A stretch of 64,000 nt of DNA, taken from assembly GCA_009760855.2 (NCBI GenBank), contig WPIO01000136.1:976001-1040000 (forward strand), read 5' to 3'. Numbering within the stretch: position 1 is the stretch's first letter; every line of letters begins with the position of its first letter. The translations under genes were made by a program, and so were the position numbers. The stretch is from Cristatella mucedo (taxonomy: Eukaryota; Bryozoa; Phylactolaemata; Cristatellidae). Of this stretch, positions 1 through 11,199 are shown piece by piece. The notes beneath the pieces were generated by a model that was not told the origin of the DNA, did no database searches, and saw only the letters and a list, made by a program, of their open reading frames with translations.

Positions 1-118
1 ATCATCAAGCGATAGAACTTGAGCTGCAAATCCTATTGTGACCATGTTAAATCATTAAGCTGAACTTTGAACGTCATCCCGATGGCAACATTTCCCCAGG
101 ATATACAAACAAACATAC

Positions 119-268
119 CTCGGTACCAGCCTCATCAAAAAACTTCGATGTTATCTTCTTGCTTATTATCTGAGTCCGAATGTAGTCTTTCTTAGCAAGA
201 CACAGTCGCATTTGCTCCAGGATAAACTCTACTTTTTCTTTCTTCTCCATAGAACCAAACGTCTCAAC
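119..268 (-). CDS. PSMD12: PSMD12 exon 6 (50 aa)
   Basis: Encodes [20 protein letters not shown], then [19 protein letters not shown] and KFFDEAGTE. It is nearly identical to the most conserved block of animal PSMD12 ([20 protein letters not shown]). The acceptor is TGATTTCAG and the donor GAG|GTATGT (118-113). The next exon would lie left of the window. Confidence 0.96.
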
Positions 269-3200
269 CTGAAATCAAGATATGGACTTTGTAGCACTGG
301 AGGGATCCCAGTAAGAAGCATATAAACACTTAAACCCTGTGATATGCATGGTAAGTGTTTAGTATACTTGTAGTACCCATACTGCTTGATTGAAACTTAA
401 AATGCTACTTCTTAAAACCGGTGGCATAAAATGTACTCTCTAAAGAGGTCGAGTTAACCCATGACCTCATCTAGCTTGATTTTTAATGTATACCAAACTA
501 CCAACTTGCTGAAGCTCACTTAACAAGGATTTATGGCTATGCTGACACAACGAGAAAAATCACATGGCCACCTGAATGTAACAATCATCGATTGTGGAGT
601 TCACCTATGTCCACGAATCAATATAAGTAATGGATTTTGAGTCAGTACATGAAAAAAAATGGGCAATACATATTGCATACAGGGCCGATGTTTTTGCCTG
701 AGCCACTGCATGAGGCATGCAGACTTCTGTGCAGCTGCTGGCCGGTGAGCCATATATGTGTGTACAAGTGCGACCTTAAAAAAATAAACGTTCACATTTA
801 TATAATATAGCAGTAAGCACTGCAATGGAAGTGACAAAGCCTACCAAGCACGGTGAGAGAGGGAGTGAGGATTCTTTGCATGCATTCACTCGATTTAGAG
901 CAGCAGCAGCTATGTTTACTTGCCACCCCTGATTGAGATATGACCCGAGTCTCACGATCGCCAAACAAGCATCTTGCCTTGTAGCTTCAGCCGTATTACG
1001 CTAATATGCAAGTGGAGTTGCCATCGTTCAAATTGAGAAAAATAATTATTATGTATAATGTTTATAAGGGATTGCGGTTTATGTGAAATGATAAAATAAG
1101 GTTGGACACCTAGCTAGCTGTCGCTTGTCGACCACTGCCCCAGCTATATGATCGAGCAGCTCATAACATCAGTAGATATAACTGCATAGACATAAGGTGC
1201 AGCCTTAAGCCGGGTCACACTTCTTCTGGAGAAGTGCCACCAACTATAATTGGCTGGTTTCGGCGTGGTCATCGTTTGGCCACCCTCCCAGAAAAGCTCA
1301 GCCTGCCGTTAAGAATTTTCTGGCTACCCACTCTGCATGATTAAGTTCATGTATCTGCAAGAGTATGAAGGTGTCTCCACCAAGCCTAGAAAGTCCGATG
1401 AGTTAGCTGCGGCCGGCATAACAGTACAGAGAAGCAGCTCAAAAATGAAATTGAATCCTTAGTAGAAATTACTAACTTCTACTGGTCGCACTAGCAAATG
1501 CTCAATTTACTCCGATCGCAAGCACAAAAAAGGGCACAAATTGTGAAGGCCAGGCACTGCAATGAGAAATGCACCAATAAGAAGATGGTCAAGGAAGATA
1601 GGAACTTTGCAAATGCTCAGTCAAAACCTAGGGGACAATCAGAAACTCAAAAAAAAGAGTTGTCAGAGAGCTAAGTAAGATTTGGACTTGGCCTTCATCA
1701 GCACAGATTGGCGGGTCGTTTCAGCCTGTGCGGGTATCACCAGCAGCTCTGCTCACAAGTCGGGAAGAGCAGCCGTCTACCAGGTACAGCCTTTACTTTT
1801 TCCACAACCGGCACAGCTGACAGGCAAACGACGGAATCATCAAGAAGGCAGCAACTCAATTTCAATGCCAAAAGCATAACTGGAGACTGCGCCTGGGAGG
1901 CAGGTGGCACTGTAGAATAGTGACAATCAGCAGCAGCTGCTGCCACACTTCCATCAACAGTGCAATCATGCGGATACAACGCACATAGGGGAGAACGACA
2001 ACATGGCAGGCAGCTGTGACACTGGGCACATTGGCGACATTCGGCAACTGCGGCAGTACGACTGCTCAGAGCTCGGCTTCACTGCCAGGCCAAAATAACC
2101 GAAAGGACCAGTATAGAAACGACCAGCGATTGAACAGGCCCAAGTGTATTGATCGGCTCATATACCACACATGGCCAGCCACTGTTGCAAGCTTCGACCA
2201 ACCATCTACACTCACTGTCTAACGGCCTGCCTAGATCTCCATGTGACATGGCCCTCCAGGGAGACATGCCGGCAGTGGCTAGTGCATGGACCGGCAGCAA
2301 AATCTACAATCATCTATCTAGGTACAGTAGCACTTGCATTTCATGCTGTGCGCTGGTGGCATCAGCAACGCTGGAAGCACAACATACTTGGAGCTCCTGA
2401 AGGATCGTTGCAGCCTCGACGATGTTGCCTTGATCTTCTTTGATGGAGGCCAGTAGCTTGGTAAGCCGAGCTCGTTCTATCTCGACGTATATCTACGGCG
2501 ACGCATGTGCAGCTGCCTTTAACAGCCACTGCTGCGACACAAGTGAATGCCAAGCGTGCTATAGCAGCTTGCAGATCGAGCCACGGACGGGATATCGGCA
2601 TTTTCAGCCTTCCGACTAAGAAAGACTAAACAGGTGTGGCCACTGCCACCAGCTGACTAATCAGCCTAAGTCTTGTACCTTGCCCTCGGTGACAGCTCGA
2701 AGTGTGTCGATCAGTTTGAGCTTTGTCTCCATGTTTGGCATCTGGTCAATATAGGTGTAAGCCTGCTGAACCATTTTAGTTACAGCCTGAAAACATCAAG
2801 CAAACCCAAACTTGACCACTACTCCTTCGGCCATGAAGCACAAATGGCATAGTCCAACAAATATGAGGTGCATTGGGAAAAAACAGAGTCAAAAAGACAA
2901 AAAGGCAACTCATCAAGGCATCAGAAAGATGTGCTGGCTGAAAATCGAGGAGTGGAGAAGGCATGCCATTGATGGCCACACCTAGCACTCTCCATGCCTC
3001 CGACAAATCACAAAGTCAAGCTAATGGTAGAGGCTTATATGGGCAGTCGGCTCACGCCTATGATGGCCTCAGCAATGATGGGGTACACAAGGCTTGTCAA
3101 AACATGCAAGGACGATGTCACTAGGTCACAAGGAGCAAGGTAAAACATAATAGAGCATTTTGACTGACATACCTGCTTGAGCTGACCACGGCGTTTGCTA

Positions 3201-6200
3201 AGGAGAACGATGTTGTCATTCAGCAGCTGCCACTCCCGTTGCTCAAAGCATAATCGCACGATAGCAACCAGCAGTCGTGCAGTAGAGTGCATGTCTGCAG
3301 CCTGCCAGCACAATACAAGTGGCAGCATAAGCACGGGCACACACTGTTTTGCAAACGGCTAAGGGCACACAGCAGGCAAGCTATAGCTAGCGAGCTTCTA
3401 CTTTTTAGATTAGGCTAAAAAGTAATCGTTAATAATGGTAGCAAGCAGTCTGCAAGTGAGAGGACACCGTAAAATTGGGATGACATGTCGATTAAAAAGT
3501 CATCCACCGTATGACAAAATGTCTACCTTACCGTACGTGCTTGTTTCTCTAGTGCCAAAAGGGCTTCAACGGCTTCCTGCAACTTTCCAGCCTACAAGTC
3601 AAATGAGAGGGCAATCTTGCCACCGACACGACAACCTATTATAGTGCATGCACAACTTTTGCTTTAAAGGTGGTCACAAGCTGCAAAGCCTTACGTACAA
3701 AGCTGAATGGAAATGACTATGGCAGAGAAATGAGAAAACAACGATAAAAAGGGGAATAAAAGAAAGAAAGAGAAATCAATCGAAGGGAGCGAGGAAGGGT
3801 GAGAAAGAGGACCTAACAAGAGGGTCAGAGGAGAGACACCGAGAGTAACAGGAGAGCAAGGAGACAAAAATAAGGGAAAGATGAGCCGAGAAATATGGAG
3901 AGAGATTAGAGGAGGCAGATGCAAGGAAACAGAGATGGCCAGGACGGATAGCCGGATTGATGAAGGGTGGAAAGGGGAGAGAGAGGTACAAACACAGACA
4001 GTTACAGATTGCCCGTGAGAGGTGAAACACAAATGACTAGACAACAGAATTTCAGAAAGTAAAAGTACGACCACAGAATGCCAAAATAGCAGACGGGTCC
4101 AAAAGGACTGCTGGTAGGGGGGAGATACAAAAGCAACATAAAAAAAATAAAAAAAACTACTAGCTGATTTACCAGCCTCTTTTTGTATAGTGACAGAAGA
4201 GCCTTTACGGCTATCACCACCGCTTGCAGTAGCAATAAAGGATCGCCCACCACAGGATTCGAACCCACGACCTTGGGGCCGAGGTCGTGAAAAGCAACCG
4301 CCTTACCCACTGAGCCATTACGACTAACCGCAAACATATAGACTGACTGAGGGAATGCAACATATAGACTGACTGAGGGACTGTCGTTAATAAAGCTAAC
4401 CTAAGCTAACATCGGTGCGCATCAGTTAACTGAAAAATTCAGCAGGCGGCGTGAACTGCTGATACTGATAAATGCAGGTATGCTGCAAGCATCTTGGCAG
4501 TAGGATTCAACAGCAAAAAAGTAGGCAAACAATTCAATGCTGCACACATACAGCATCAGAAGGCTGGATAGAAGACAACAGGTAGAGTGTCCCTGCCAGT
4601 TCTGCTGGATCTCCTGGCAGCTTTTGATACGATTGCTTATCAGTTCCTTCTTAAGCACCAATTACCTTTTTTTTATAAAGAATTTCATCCCCATCTACAC
4701 GAAGTAATCGTCAAGCACAATCTAAGCTTAATTTTTATGCAGGAGATGCAGCAACAGCTAAGCTGTGATCCCTCTTTGCCTTCCAGTACCTCTTCAAACT
4801 CTCCCAACTTCCCCGACGTTGCATTTGAATGGCACAAAACTACTCTCAAGTTGAATAAAGACTAAACCTACTCAACAGTAGGGCAAACCTAGTGTCACGT
4901 GTAAACTGAAAAACCCACCCTCAAAATGTGATCAGCATATCTCCTGCTGCCTCTGCATGGAATCTTTCTATTCAAAAATAACATTTACTACATACCGTTT
5001 GTTTAGAGTTTCTTGCTAATTGCAGGTTTTCCTGCCTGTGCAATAAGATGTTTACAGTCTGTGAAAGACTGCAGCTAGATTTGTCACAGAGAACATCACA
5101 AATGCCACAGCACACTACGTACCATCGACCTGCACAAGCTCCCATCAAGTAATGCACTATAATAATAATAATAATAATAATATATTTGTATAGAACCATC
5201 AGAGAACTGAATCTCTTTCTAGGCACTTAAAAAATATGCTGCAAAGAAAGCTCGACTGGATAGTAATAGCATGCTCAATATCAAGCCTAACATGGTTAGA
5301 GGTGACATGCACGGGGTCAGCATGCAAATATGGCTAGTGACAGCATGCACAATGTCAGTATGCATATGCACATATAGGACGAATCATATGTACCTACTAA
5401 ATGCTGTGTAACATTTGCATTTTTAGCTTTTTTTAATGTCGATAGGTCATCTGATGTCGTGATGCCAGTCGGAGGTGAGTCCAAGGCTTTGGGACCATAA
5501 GAGCTCAAGGCACGATCTCCAAAAGATTTGAGGTTCATACGAGATGTAGCAAAACTAATAGATTCAGAAAAGCAGGTGGTACGATGCTTTGCCTAATGGG
5601 GGAGAAGGTCAGATACGTAGGCTGGAGCCCAAAAATGAATGGACCCAAAAGTGAGCAAAAGAAACTTTAAAGTCGATGCATTGCTTGACTGGAAGCCAGG
5701 GCAGCTCGGCAAGAACCGGTGTGATGTGGCAACTTTAACGACAGACAAGCCTAGCTGCTGAGTTTTTTACCAACTGTATTTATATGTAGTGCCACTGTCT
5801 AAGCAAGACCGAATTTTAGCAATGCTACATGGCTGAAAGTAAGCATATTTGCATATGGAGGTGATGTGGTCGTCCAATGATAGGTCGCTTTGTAACAAAA
5901 CACCTAGATTTCGTGCAGATTCACAGGAGATATGCTGGCAGAGCCAATTTTGAGCGTTATCGAATTTTTTTTACAAATGCTTTGCCCATAATTAGTAGGC
6001 TGGTTGTATTATCATTAAATTTAACAAAGTTTGCTGTCATCATCCATGTGCGCATGTCATCAATGCATGCGGCAGAAGAGTTGAGAGAATTCGCCATGCT
6101 GGACGGCTGGGAGGGATCAAAGCAAGGGCACAGCTAAGTGTCATCTTCACTAATATGTTCCTCGAAGTAATTGGTCAGTCCACCTGATTTGCTTAGTCTA

Positions 6201-7650
6201 CCGGATTCTCCTTTGTGTGATTATGCATGCTGAAATCGGGCATGTTATCACTTATCACATGGTTCCTTTCAGCACATGTAAAATTGCCTAGACAATTAAT
6301 GAAATGTCGGTTGTGTGCTTGTGGGTGCTGAAATTGTGCATACAAAAACTATACTTTCAGCATATCTAAAGTGCCAAGAAAGATATCTGGTTCTCTCAGG
6401 GTGCTGTATACATGTTTAATCAACATTAAAATGATTTGGTTCTCTTAGGTTGCTATACCAACGTGATTTATTATTATAAATAGTGGAAGGCACGACTGGT
6501 CAACAGAGCATTGCATTGTCACCATATGGCCAACGACAATGGACAAGGACCTTGAGAGGTATCCTTGCCCATGCATACCTTGTCTATGGCATTCTGGGAG
6601 GTGAGGGCAGGCAATTGCTGAATGTTCAACGAACAAGTAAACGTGCACTCGACAAACCAGGCCCCGGCGAAGAGAAAACGCCAAAACGTGCTTGCAAACT
6701 GCTTAAGGATGGCTACACAGGGGCACAATCGACGTACGAGAATGACTACACGAGAATAGCTGGAGAGACGTGGGCTGACGGCTTGCACGGTACTAAGAGC
6801 AGCGAATCTAACGACTGGATCTACTCCAAAATGCTGTCACGCCACCGGCAGGCACGCCCGATACAAGTTGCTGCCTGCAGCCACAGACGAGCGCGCGCTC
6901 TACGAAAGGCAGCCCGCAGACGGTCCTCCGGGGCGATCAGTTAATTTCGCCGTCGCTCCTTACCGACCCCAGGACCGAGCACGGACCCCTTCCACCAAGC
7001 ACGAGCAAGCTCCTGCACGCGCAGAGCTCCAGCTATCTGCCCAGAGCAAAGGGACTGCTAGGGATTCACGTCAAGCCAAAAGCTCGCAGCTCGAGCGCTC
7101 GATGCCCGGCGAGTGGCGGCTATGTCAGACGGGCAATCGAGAATGGGCTGCGCCCCAGCGGCACTGCTGCAGAAACACTATACACTACGCGGAAGAACGT
7201 ACGCCTTGCCCTATACGGTCATTTCAGTAGAAAATTAAGAATCGACCAAGCAAGACGGTCTCCGGTCCCCGTGAGAGAAGTGAATCTATTGTTCAGGGAG
7301 CCACGGGGCTCAAAACTTACCCACAACTGCCGTCATGCGACCAGCGCAAAAAAGCGAAGCGACAGCAGATACGCTGATGAAACAGGCGAGCACAATATAT
7401 AGTCGTTTCTATTCACTCAGCGGCCGCCTAGTTGCATGGAGGGCGCCAGCCAGCAGCCCCACCGCTCACGCCGGGCTGCTACCGTGTACTAACTACTCAC
7501 TACAGTGAGCGTTTACGCAAGAAAGGGCCACAATTGACCGCTACTTACTTTGGCAAGTTCTTCACAGGCCGGAAGCTTGCTGTCGACGGCCGAGCTATAG
7601 TCGACCTCCATCTTCTGAACGCGAACCTTGTCATCATCAGCCGGCTCCAT
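119..7650 (-). CDS. PSMD12: PSMD12 (26S proteasome lid subunit Rpn5), first six coding exons, 3' part off the window
   Basis: Spliced gene read on the minus strand. PSMD12/Rpn5 is a structural, non-catalytic subunit of the 19S lid of the 26S proteasome; it is a helical solenoid ending in a PCI domain that helps assemble the lid around the Rpn11 deubiquitinase. Six exons (7549-7650, 3532-3591, 3173-3301, 2679-2786, 2388-2492, 119-268) encode 34, 20, 43, 36, 35 and 50 residues, 218 in all. Each has AG and GT borders and phase 0 ends. Diagnostic stretches are [49 protein letters not shown] and [12 protein letters not shown], all close to the animal PSMD12 sequences I know. The human protein is about 456 residues, so the C-terminal half with the PCI domain lies beyond coordinate 1. 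No internal stop or frameshift is seen. The largest intron is the first, about 4 kb, and contains SINE and LINE debris. Confidence 0.96.
269..2387. other. PSMD12 intron 5
   Basis: A 2.1 kb intron between exons 6 and 5. No coding similarity or recognised repeat family was seen. Short ORFs on both strands lack codon structure or family motifs. Confidence 0.7.
2388..2492 (-). CDS. PSMD12: PSMD12 exon 5 (35 aa)
   Basis: Encodes [18 protein letters not shown], then [10 protein letters not shown], corresponding to the [18 protein letters not shown]...EAASILQELQ block of vertebrate PSMD12. The acceptor is GCCGTAG and the donor CAA|GTATGT. Phase 0. Confidence 0.95.
2679..2786 (-). CDS. PSMD12: PSMD12 exon 4 (36 aa)
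   Basis: Encodes [15 protein letters not shown], then [14 protein letters not shown], matching human AVAKMVQQCCTYV...LRLIDTLRMVTEGK. The acceptor TGTTTTCAG is followed by GCTGTA, and the donor AAG|GTACAAG lies below 2679. Phase 0. Confidence 0.95.
3173..3301 (-). CDS. PSMD12: PSMD12 exon 3 (43 aa)
   Basis: Encodes a helical repeat segment beginning [18 protein letters not shown] and ending [11 protein letters not shown], the counterpart of human ASDMVSTSRILVAVV...LLSKRRSQLKQ. The donor is GTATGT directly below 3173 and the acceptor CTGGCAG lies above 3301. Phase 0. Confidence 0.95.
3532..3591 (-). CDS. PSMD12: PSMD12 exon 2 (20 aa)
   Basis: A 60-nt exon encoding [20 protein letters not shown]. 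The acceptor is a TTGTAG just above 3591 and the donor GTAAGG just below 3532. It corresponds to the GRLQEVIETLLSLEKQTRT segment of vertebrate PSMD12. Phase 0 on both sides. Confidence 0.94.
4157..4326 (-). mobile_element. SINE-1 copy (tRNA-derived)
   Basis: In minus orientation this reads like a tRNA head: an A-box-like TGGCTCAGTGGGTAAGG, then CACGACCTCGG sequence and the B-box-like GGGTTCGAATCC. A body with AAGCGGTGGTGATAGCCGT and a tail ending AGGCTGTTGAATCAGCTA-like sequence follow. The same structure recurs at 10553-10722 and 37999-38180. It lies in PSMD12 intron 1. Confidence 0.85.
4575..4960 (+). mobile_element. LINE-A fragment, internally deleted
   Basis: Contains a translated [11 protein letters not shown] motif-A remnant of reverse transcriptase. 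It then jumps to [11 protein letters not shown] and [13 protein letters not shown], which lie about 65 codons further on in intact LINE-A copies. Non-coding relic inside the PSMD12 intron. Confidence 0.75.
5155..6153 (-). mobile_element. LINE-A 3' fragment
   Basis: A 5'-truncated LINE in minus orientation. Its (AAT)n tail is at 5160-5182. The conserved 3' end follows (AGAACTGAATCTCTTTCTAG on plus), then the 3' UTR repeats with CATGCACGGGGTCAGCATG and the ORF C-terminus in broken frames. It stops near the codons upstream of the YADD motif. Confidence 0.85.
7549..7650 (-). CDS. PSMD12: PSMD12 exon 1 (start codon exon, 34 aa)
   Basis: The ATG lies at 7650-7648. No ATG occurs upstream in the short open extension, so this start is preferred. 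The exon encodes an acidic N-terminus followed by [20 protein letters not shown], matching the conserved KMEVDYS motif at the start of animal PSMD12. It ends in GCC AAA followed by the donor GTAAGT (7548-7543), phase 0. Confidence 0.95.
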
Positions 7651-7688
7651 ATCTGCAGAACCGAACGGAAACTGCAGTCTCACGATCT

Positions 7689-7696
7689 CTTCCGGT
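7689..7696 (-). promoter_or_regulatory. possible ETS/GABP site upstream of PSMD12 start
   Basis: The minus strand reads ACCGGAAG about 40 bp upstream of the PSMD12 ATG. This is the ETS-family core typical of TATA-less housekeeping promoters. No TATA box is seen nearby. It is a single 8-bp match, so this is suggestive only. Confidence 0.3.
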
Positions 7697-8779
7697 GAAC
7701 GGCCTGCCGTCAAACGGCTAGATCATTTGCCGCCGCTAGAAGCGACATTGGAGGATCTCTCTAATTCGCAAGCTGTTTACAAGGCGCTACCCTCTCTTAA
7801 GCTATTTAGGAACCAATTTTTCTAGCCTCTTCATGTGAGGCTAGAGTAAAAATAGGCGGTCCTACTTTCCTCTAGCTTACCCGGCGGGTGTGAGAGATTC
7901 CACTGGCAACGCTCGGTGCCGATGAGCGAGGCCTTTTTTTCTTACCCGTATCTGTAAGACAGCAAAATACCTGTGCACAAATATAGTAAATGTTGCCTTT
8001 AATTTAATCGTGCAGCATGTAAAAATAACAGCGTACCAACCGCAGTCGGCTTTAAAGTCTGCATCAGCGGCATTATTACAAACGACATGCGGCTTTCACG
8101 TCCGGTTAGAACTAGGTCGCAAACATAGTGCTTGTGGCGGTGCTAGTCTCAGGCGACGCGAAACGAATGCCGATGACGGTCGAACCATGTAGCACATCTA
8201 GTTACTTGTAGGTGCTGCACCAATCCACACAGGTATGCCGACAGTAGCAGAAACAGCGCCACAACGACGAGCGCTCATACCTTAGCATATCAAGTCTGTA
8301 TCTATAATGCAGAAAAGTCTATTTAACAGTAGCAGACGCTTACAGGCGTTCAACAGCGGTCATGACGTATACCAACGGCTATGTGGCCTAGAGCTCAAGT
8401 CAGCTCCAACGCTAACGCCTAGAGTTTAGAATCCTTACTGCCCGCCTATCTCAGGGCGCCGGCACAATTCGGCTGGTTTAGCTGGTGCCACCGTTACACT
8501 ATCAACACGAGATTTCTGAATCGCCATAAATTGCTGCCACTTATAACCCCAGCGGCCCATCTTAATGCTCGTGTTTAGAATTCTTGCCCGGTGTTCAATA
8601 AACCCATAGCAATACAAGACAAAATTACTGACAGCAGCCTCGACCGCTCGCCTTGACCAAGACCTGGCTGAAATCAGATAACAGACCAACCACTACAGTC
8701 GAGACACCGACAGACTTTTCTTCTTCCTTCATACCCTTGGATCAATCAAAACTGGTGGTGCAATTTGCGTTGTCGCAAG
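7697..8779. other. intergenic region upstream of PSMD12
   Basis: Presumed promoter and 5' flank of PSMD12, followed by sequence with no recognised gene or repeat. Short ORFs on both strands (for example 8435-8689 minus) show no known motif. Confidence 0.5.
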
Positions 8780-9162
8780 TGTAGATTGTTCTTGTCTGCA
8801 CTGCAGAAAGCCAGCCGATGCCCAACACAGACAGTTTATTACCACGCACGGAGCCTAAGGGCGCACGGCTCCTTTCGGGCCCTTCTACCACTCAACTCCC
8901 TTTCCCAGGTTGGCGGTCCCTCCTCCCCACTCCCTCCCAACTACAACTCATTCCGTGAGTAGGTTGGAGGACCGAGCCGGCCTGTGGATAGAACACAGCC
9001 GTCAGACCACAGCTGACCACTGGCCTGTCCCTAGGCGATAACCATCAGCTGTTTGACCCTGGGATGGTTTAGGGCACTTACCGGTTTGCCTGCACTGGCA
9101 GTGTGCCGGCGAGCCCAGTGTTAAGGATCGAATCATGCATACATAGAAACACAAACCATATC
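8780..9162 (-). repeat. left inverted arm of foldback element
   Basis: In minus sense this arm ends in a TTGGGCATCGGCTGG-type U5-like segment and a terminal CTACA. It pairs with 10463-10547 plus 10723-11025 over about 385 bp, with scattered substitutions and small indels. Confidence 0.9.
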
Positions 9163-9403
9163 CTCCCTTAATCTTAAGGATCAGCATCATTGGCATGCTA
9201 TCCGGTCAAAACATAGTCATCGTAACGGTAAGGAAGTGTATCGGCGCACCTGGGCCGCTCTCGTGGTTCAGTTCTGTCACCTTCAGGTGCCGGCTCTGCC
9301 TCCAGCGCAGGCTCTGCCGCCACTGCGAGCCCGCGCTGCCACCACTTCTCCAACATGCGCAGCTGCTTCTCCGTCCCGAGCGGACGCCGCCGACCCTGTG
9401 GCG

Positions 9404-10447
9404 GACGCCGCCTTCCTCGCGGACGCCGCCTTCCTCGCGGACGCCGCCTTCCTCGCGGACGCCGCCTTCCTCGCGGACGCCGCCTTCCTCGCGGACGCCG
9501 CCTTCCTCGCGGACGCCGCCTTCCTCGCGGACGCCGCCTTCCTCGCGGACGCCGCCTTCCTCGCGGACGCCGCCTCCTCGCGGACGCCGCCTTCCTCGCG
9601 GACGCCGCCTTCCTCGCGGACGCCGCCTTCCTCGCGGACGCCGCCTTCCTCGCGGACGCCGCCTTCCTCGCGGACGCCGCCTTCCTCGCGGACGCCGCCT
9701 TCCTCGCGGACGCGCGCCTTCCTCGCGGACGCCGCCTTCCTCGCGGACGCCGCCTTCCTCGCGGACGCCGCCTTCCTCGCGGACGCCGCCTTCCTCGCGG
9801 ACGCCGCCTTCCTCGCGGACGCCGCCTTCCTCGCGGACGCCGCCTTCCTCGCGGACGCCGCCTTCCTCGCGGACGCCGCCTTCCTCGCGGACGCCGCCTT
9901 CCTCGCGGACGCCGCCTTCCTCGCGGACGCCGCCTTCCTCGCGGACGCCGCCTTCCTCGCGGACGCCGCCTTCCTCGCGGACGCCGCCTTCCTCGCGGAC
10001 GCCGCCTTCCTCGCGGACGCCGCCTTCCTCGCGGACGCCGCCTTCCTCGCGGACGCCGCCTTCCTCGCGGACGCCGCCTTCCTCGCGGACGCCGCCTTCC
10101 TCGCGGACGCCGCCTTCCTCGCGGACGCCGCCTTCCTCGCGGACGCCGCCTTCCTCGCGGACTTCCTCGCCGCGCCGCCTTCCTCGCGGACGCCGCCTTC
10201 CTCGCGGACGCCGCCTTCCTCGCGGACGCCGCCTTCCTCGCGGACGCCGCCTTCCTCGCGGACGCCGCCTTCCTCGCGGACGCCGCCTTCCTCGCGGACG
10301 CCGCCTTCCTCGCGGACGCCGCCTTCCTCGCGGACGCCGCCTTCCTCGCGGACGCCGCCTTCCTCGCGGACGCCGCCTTCCTCGCGGACGCCGCCTTCCT
10401 CGCGGACGCCGCCTTCCTCGCGGACGCCGCCTTCCTCGCGGACGCCG
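9404..10447. repeat. 18-bp minisatellite, about 58 units
   Basis: Tandem array of GGACGCCGCCTTCCTCGC. The array is nearly perfect, with a 17-bp unit near 9571, a disturbed unit near 9708 and a scrambled unit near 10160. The period is a multiple of three and contains no stop, so all six frames stay open. They read as PPSSRT, ADAAFL and RGRRLP on plus, and ASARKA, RPRGRR and EEGGVR on minus. The long overlapping ORFs here (up to 508 codons) are by-products of the repeat, not evidence of a protein. Confidence 0.97.
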
Positions 10448-10462
10448 TGTCTGTGGTTTGTG

Positions 10463-11025
10463 GTCTGTGGTTTGTGTTTCTATGTATACATGATTCGATC
10501 ATAGACACTGGGCTCGCCGGCACACTGCCAGTGCTGGCAGACCGGTAAAAAAATACTAGCTGATTTAACAGCCTCTTTTTGTGTAGCGACAGAAGAGCCA
10601 TTACGGCTATCCCCACCGCTTGCAGTGGCGATAAAGGATCGCCCACCGCAGGATTCGAACCCACAACCTCGGGGCCGAGGTCGTGAAAAGCAACCGCCTT
10701 ACCTTGTGAGCCACTACGGCTCAAGTGCCCTAAACCACCCCAGGATCAAACAGTTGGTGGCTATGGCCTAGGGACAGGCCGGTGGTCAGCTGTGGTCTGA
10801 CGGCTGTGGTCTATCCACAGGCCGGCTTTGTCCTCCCGCCAACTCACGGGGTGAGTTGTGGTTGGGATGGAGTGGGGGAGGAGGGAACGCCAACCTGGGA
10901 GAGAGGGGGTCGAGTGGGAGAAGGGGCCGAAAGAAGCCGTGCGCCTTCGGCCCCATGCGTTGTATTAAACTGTTGGTGGTGGTCATCGGCCGGCTCTCTG
11001 GTGTGCGAATCAAAACCAATCTACA
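10463..11025 (+). repeat. right inverted arm of foldback element (interrupted by SINE-1)
   Basis: Reverse complement of the left arm. It carries a TGTATTAAACTGTTGGTGG segment near 10962 and ends CAATCTACA at 11025, next to the GCAAG duplication. Confidence 0.9.
10553..10722 (-). mobile_element. SINE-1 copy inside the foldback right arm
   Basis: tRNA-headed SINE in minus orientation. It shows the GGGTTCGAATCC B-box-like segment (plus GGATTCGAACCC) and the AGCAACCGCCTTACCTTGTG A-box complement. It is absent from the matching point of the left arm (near 9080), so it inserted after the arms were formed. Confidence 0.88.
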
Positions 11026-11199
11026 GCAAGTTCAACCCTCAATTTTATACCGTTTGCAGTCCCCTCGAAGCAGTCTTTTGAATCTCACATTTTAAGTTCA
11101 TCCGACAGCAAGCTGCCAATGGTGACAGTAGTCAATCGCCCCAGGTACAAAGCCCTCCTTTATCTAATAATTCTCTGATCTCATACCGATAAAGTATGC

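Larger units (their letters stand above)
3592..7548. other. PSMD12 intron 1 with nested repeats
   Basis: About 4 kb. It contains a purine-rich plus strand at about 3715-4000, a SINE-1 copy (4157-4326), a short tandem duplication of CATATAGACTGACTGAGGGA (about 4337-4381), and two LINE-A fragments (4575-4960 plus, 5155-6153 minus). The rest, 6154-7548, is moderately GC-rich with ORFs of up to 153 codons but no recognisable domain. Confidence 0.7.
8780..11025. mobile_element. foldback-type element with long inverted arms and a minisatellite core
   Basis: A 2246-bp unit starting TGTAGATTG and ending CAATCTACA, flanked on both sides by GCAAG (8775-8779 and 11026-11030), a perfect 5-bp target-site duplication. 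The left arm 8780-9162 is the reverse complement of the right arm 10463-11025 once a 170-bp SINE-1 insertion (10553-10722) is removed. The core is an array of an 18-bp unit. The outer ends resemble the 3' ends of the LTR-like repeats at 28494-30315 and 34070-34379 (TTGGTG..GGTCATCGGCC followed by GTGCGAA). No transposase or integrase is encoded, so it must have been moved in trans. Confidence 0.88.

Noticed and set aside
9195-10724. Long ORFs of 397-508 codons on both strands as real repeat proteins
   Set aside because: They are forced by the stop-free 18-bp repeat and run across the foldback arms and a SINE.
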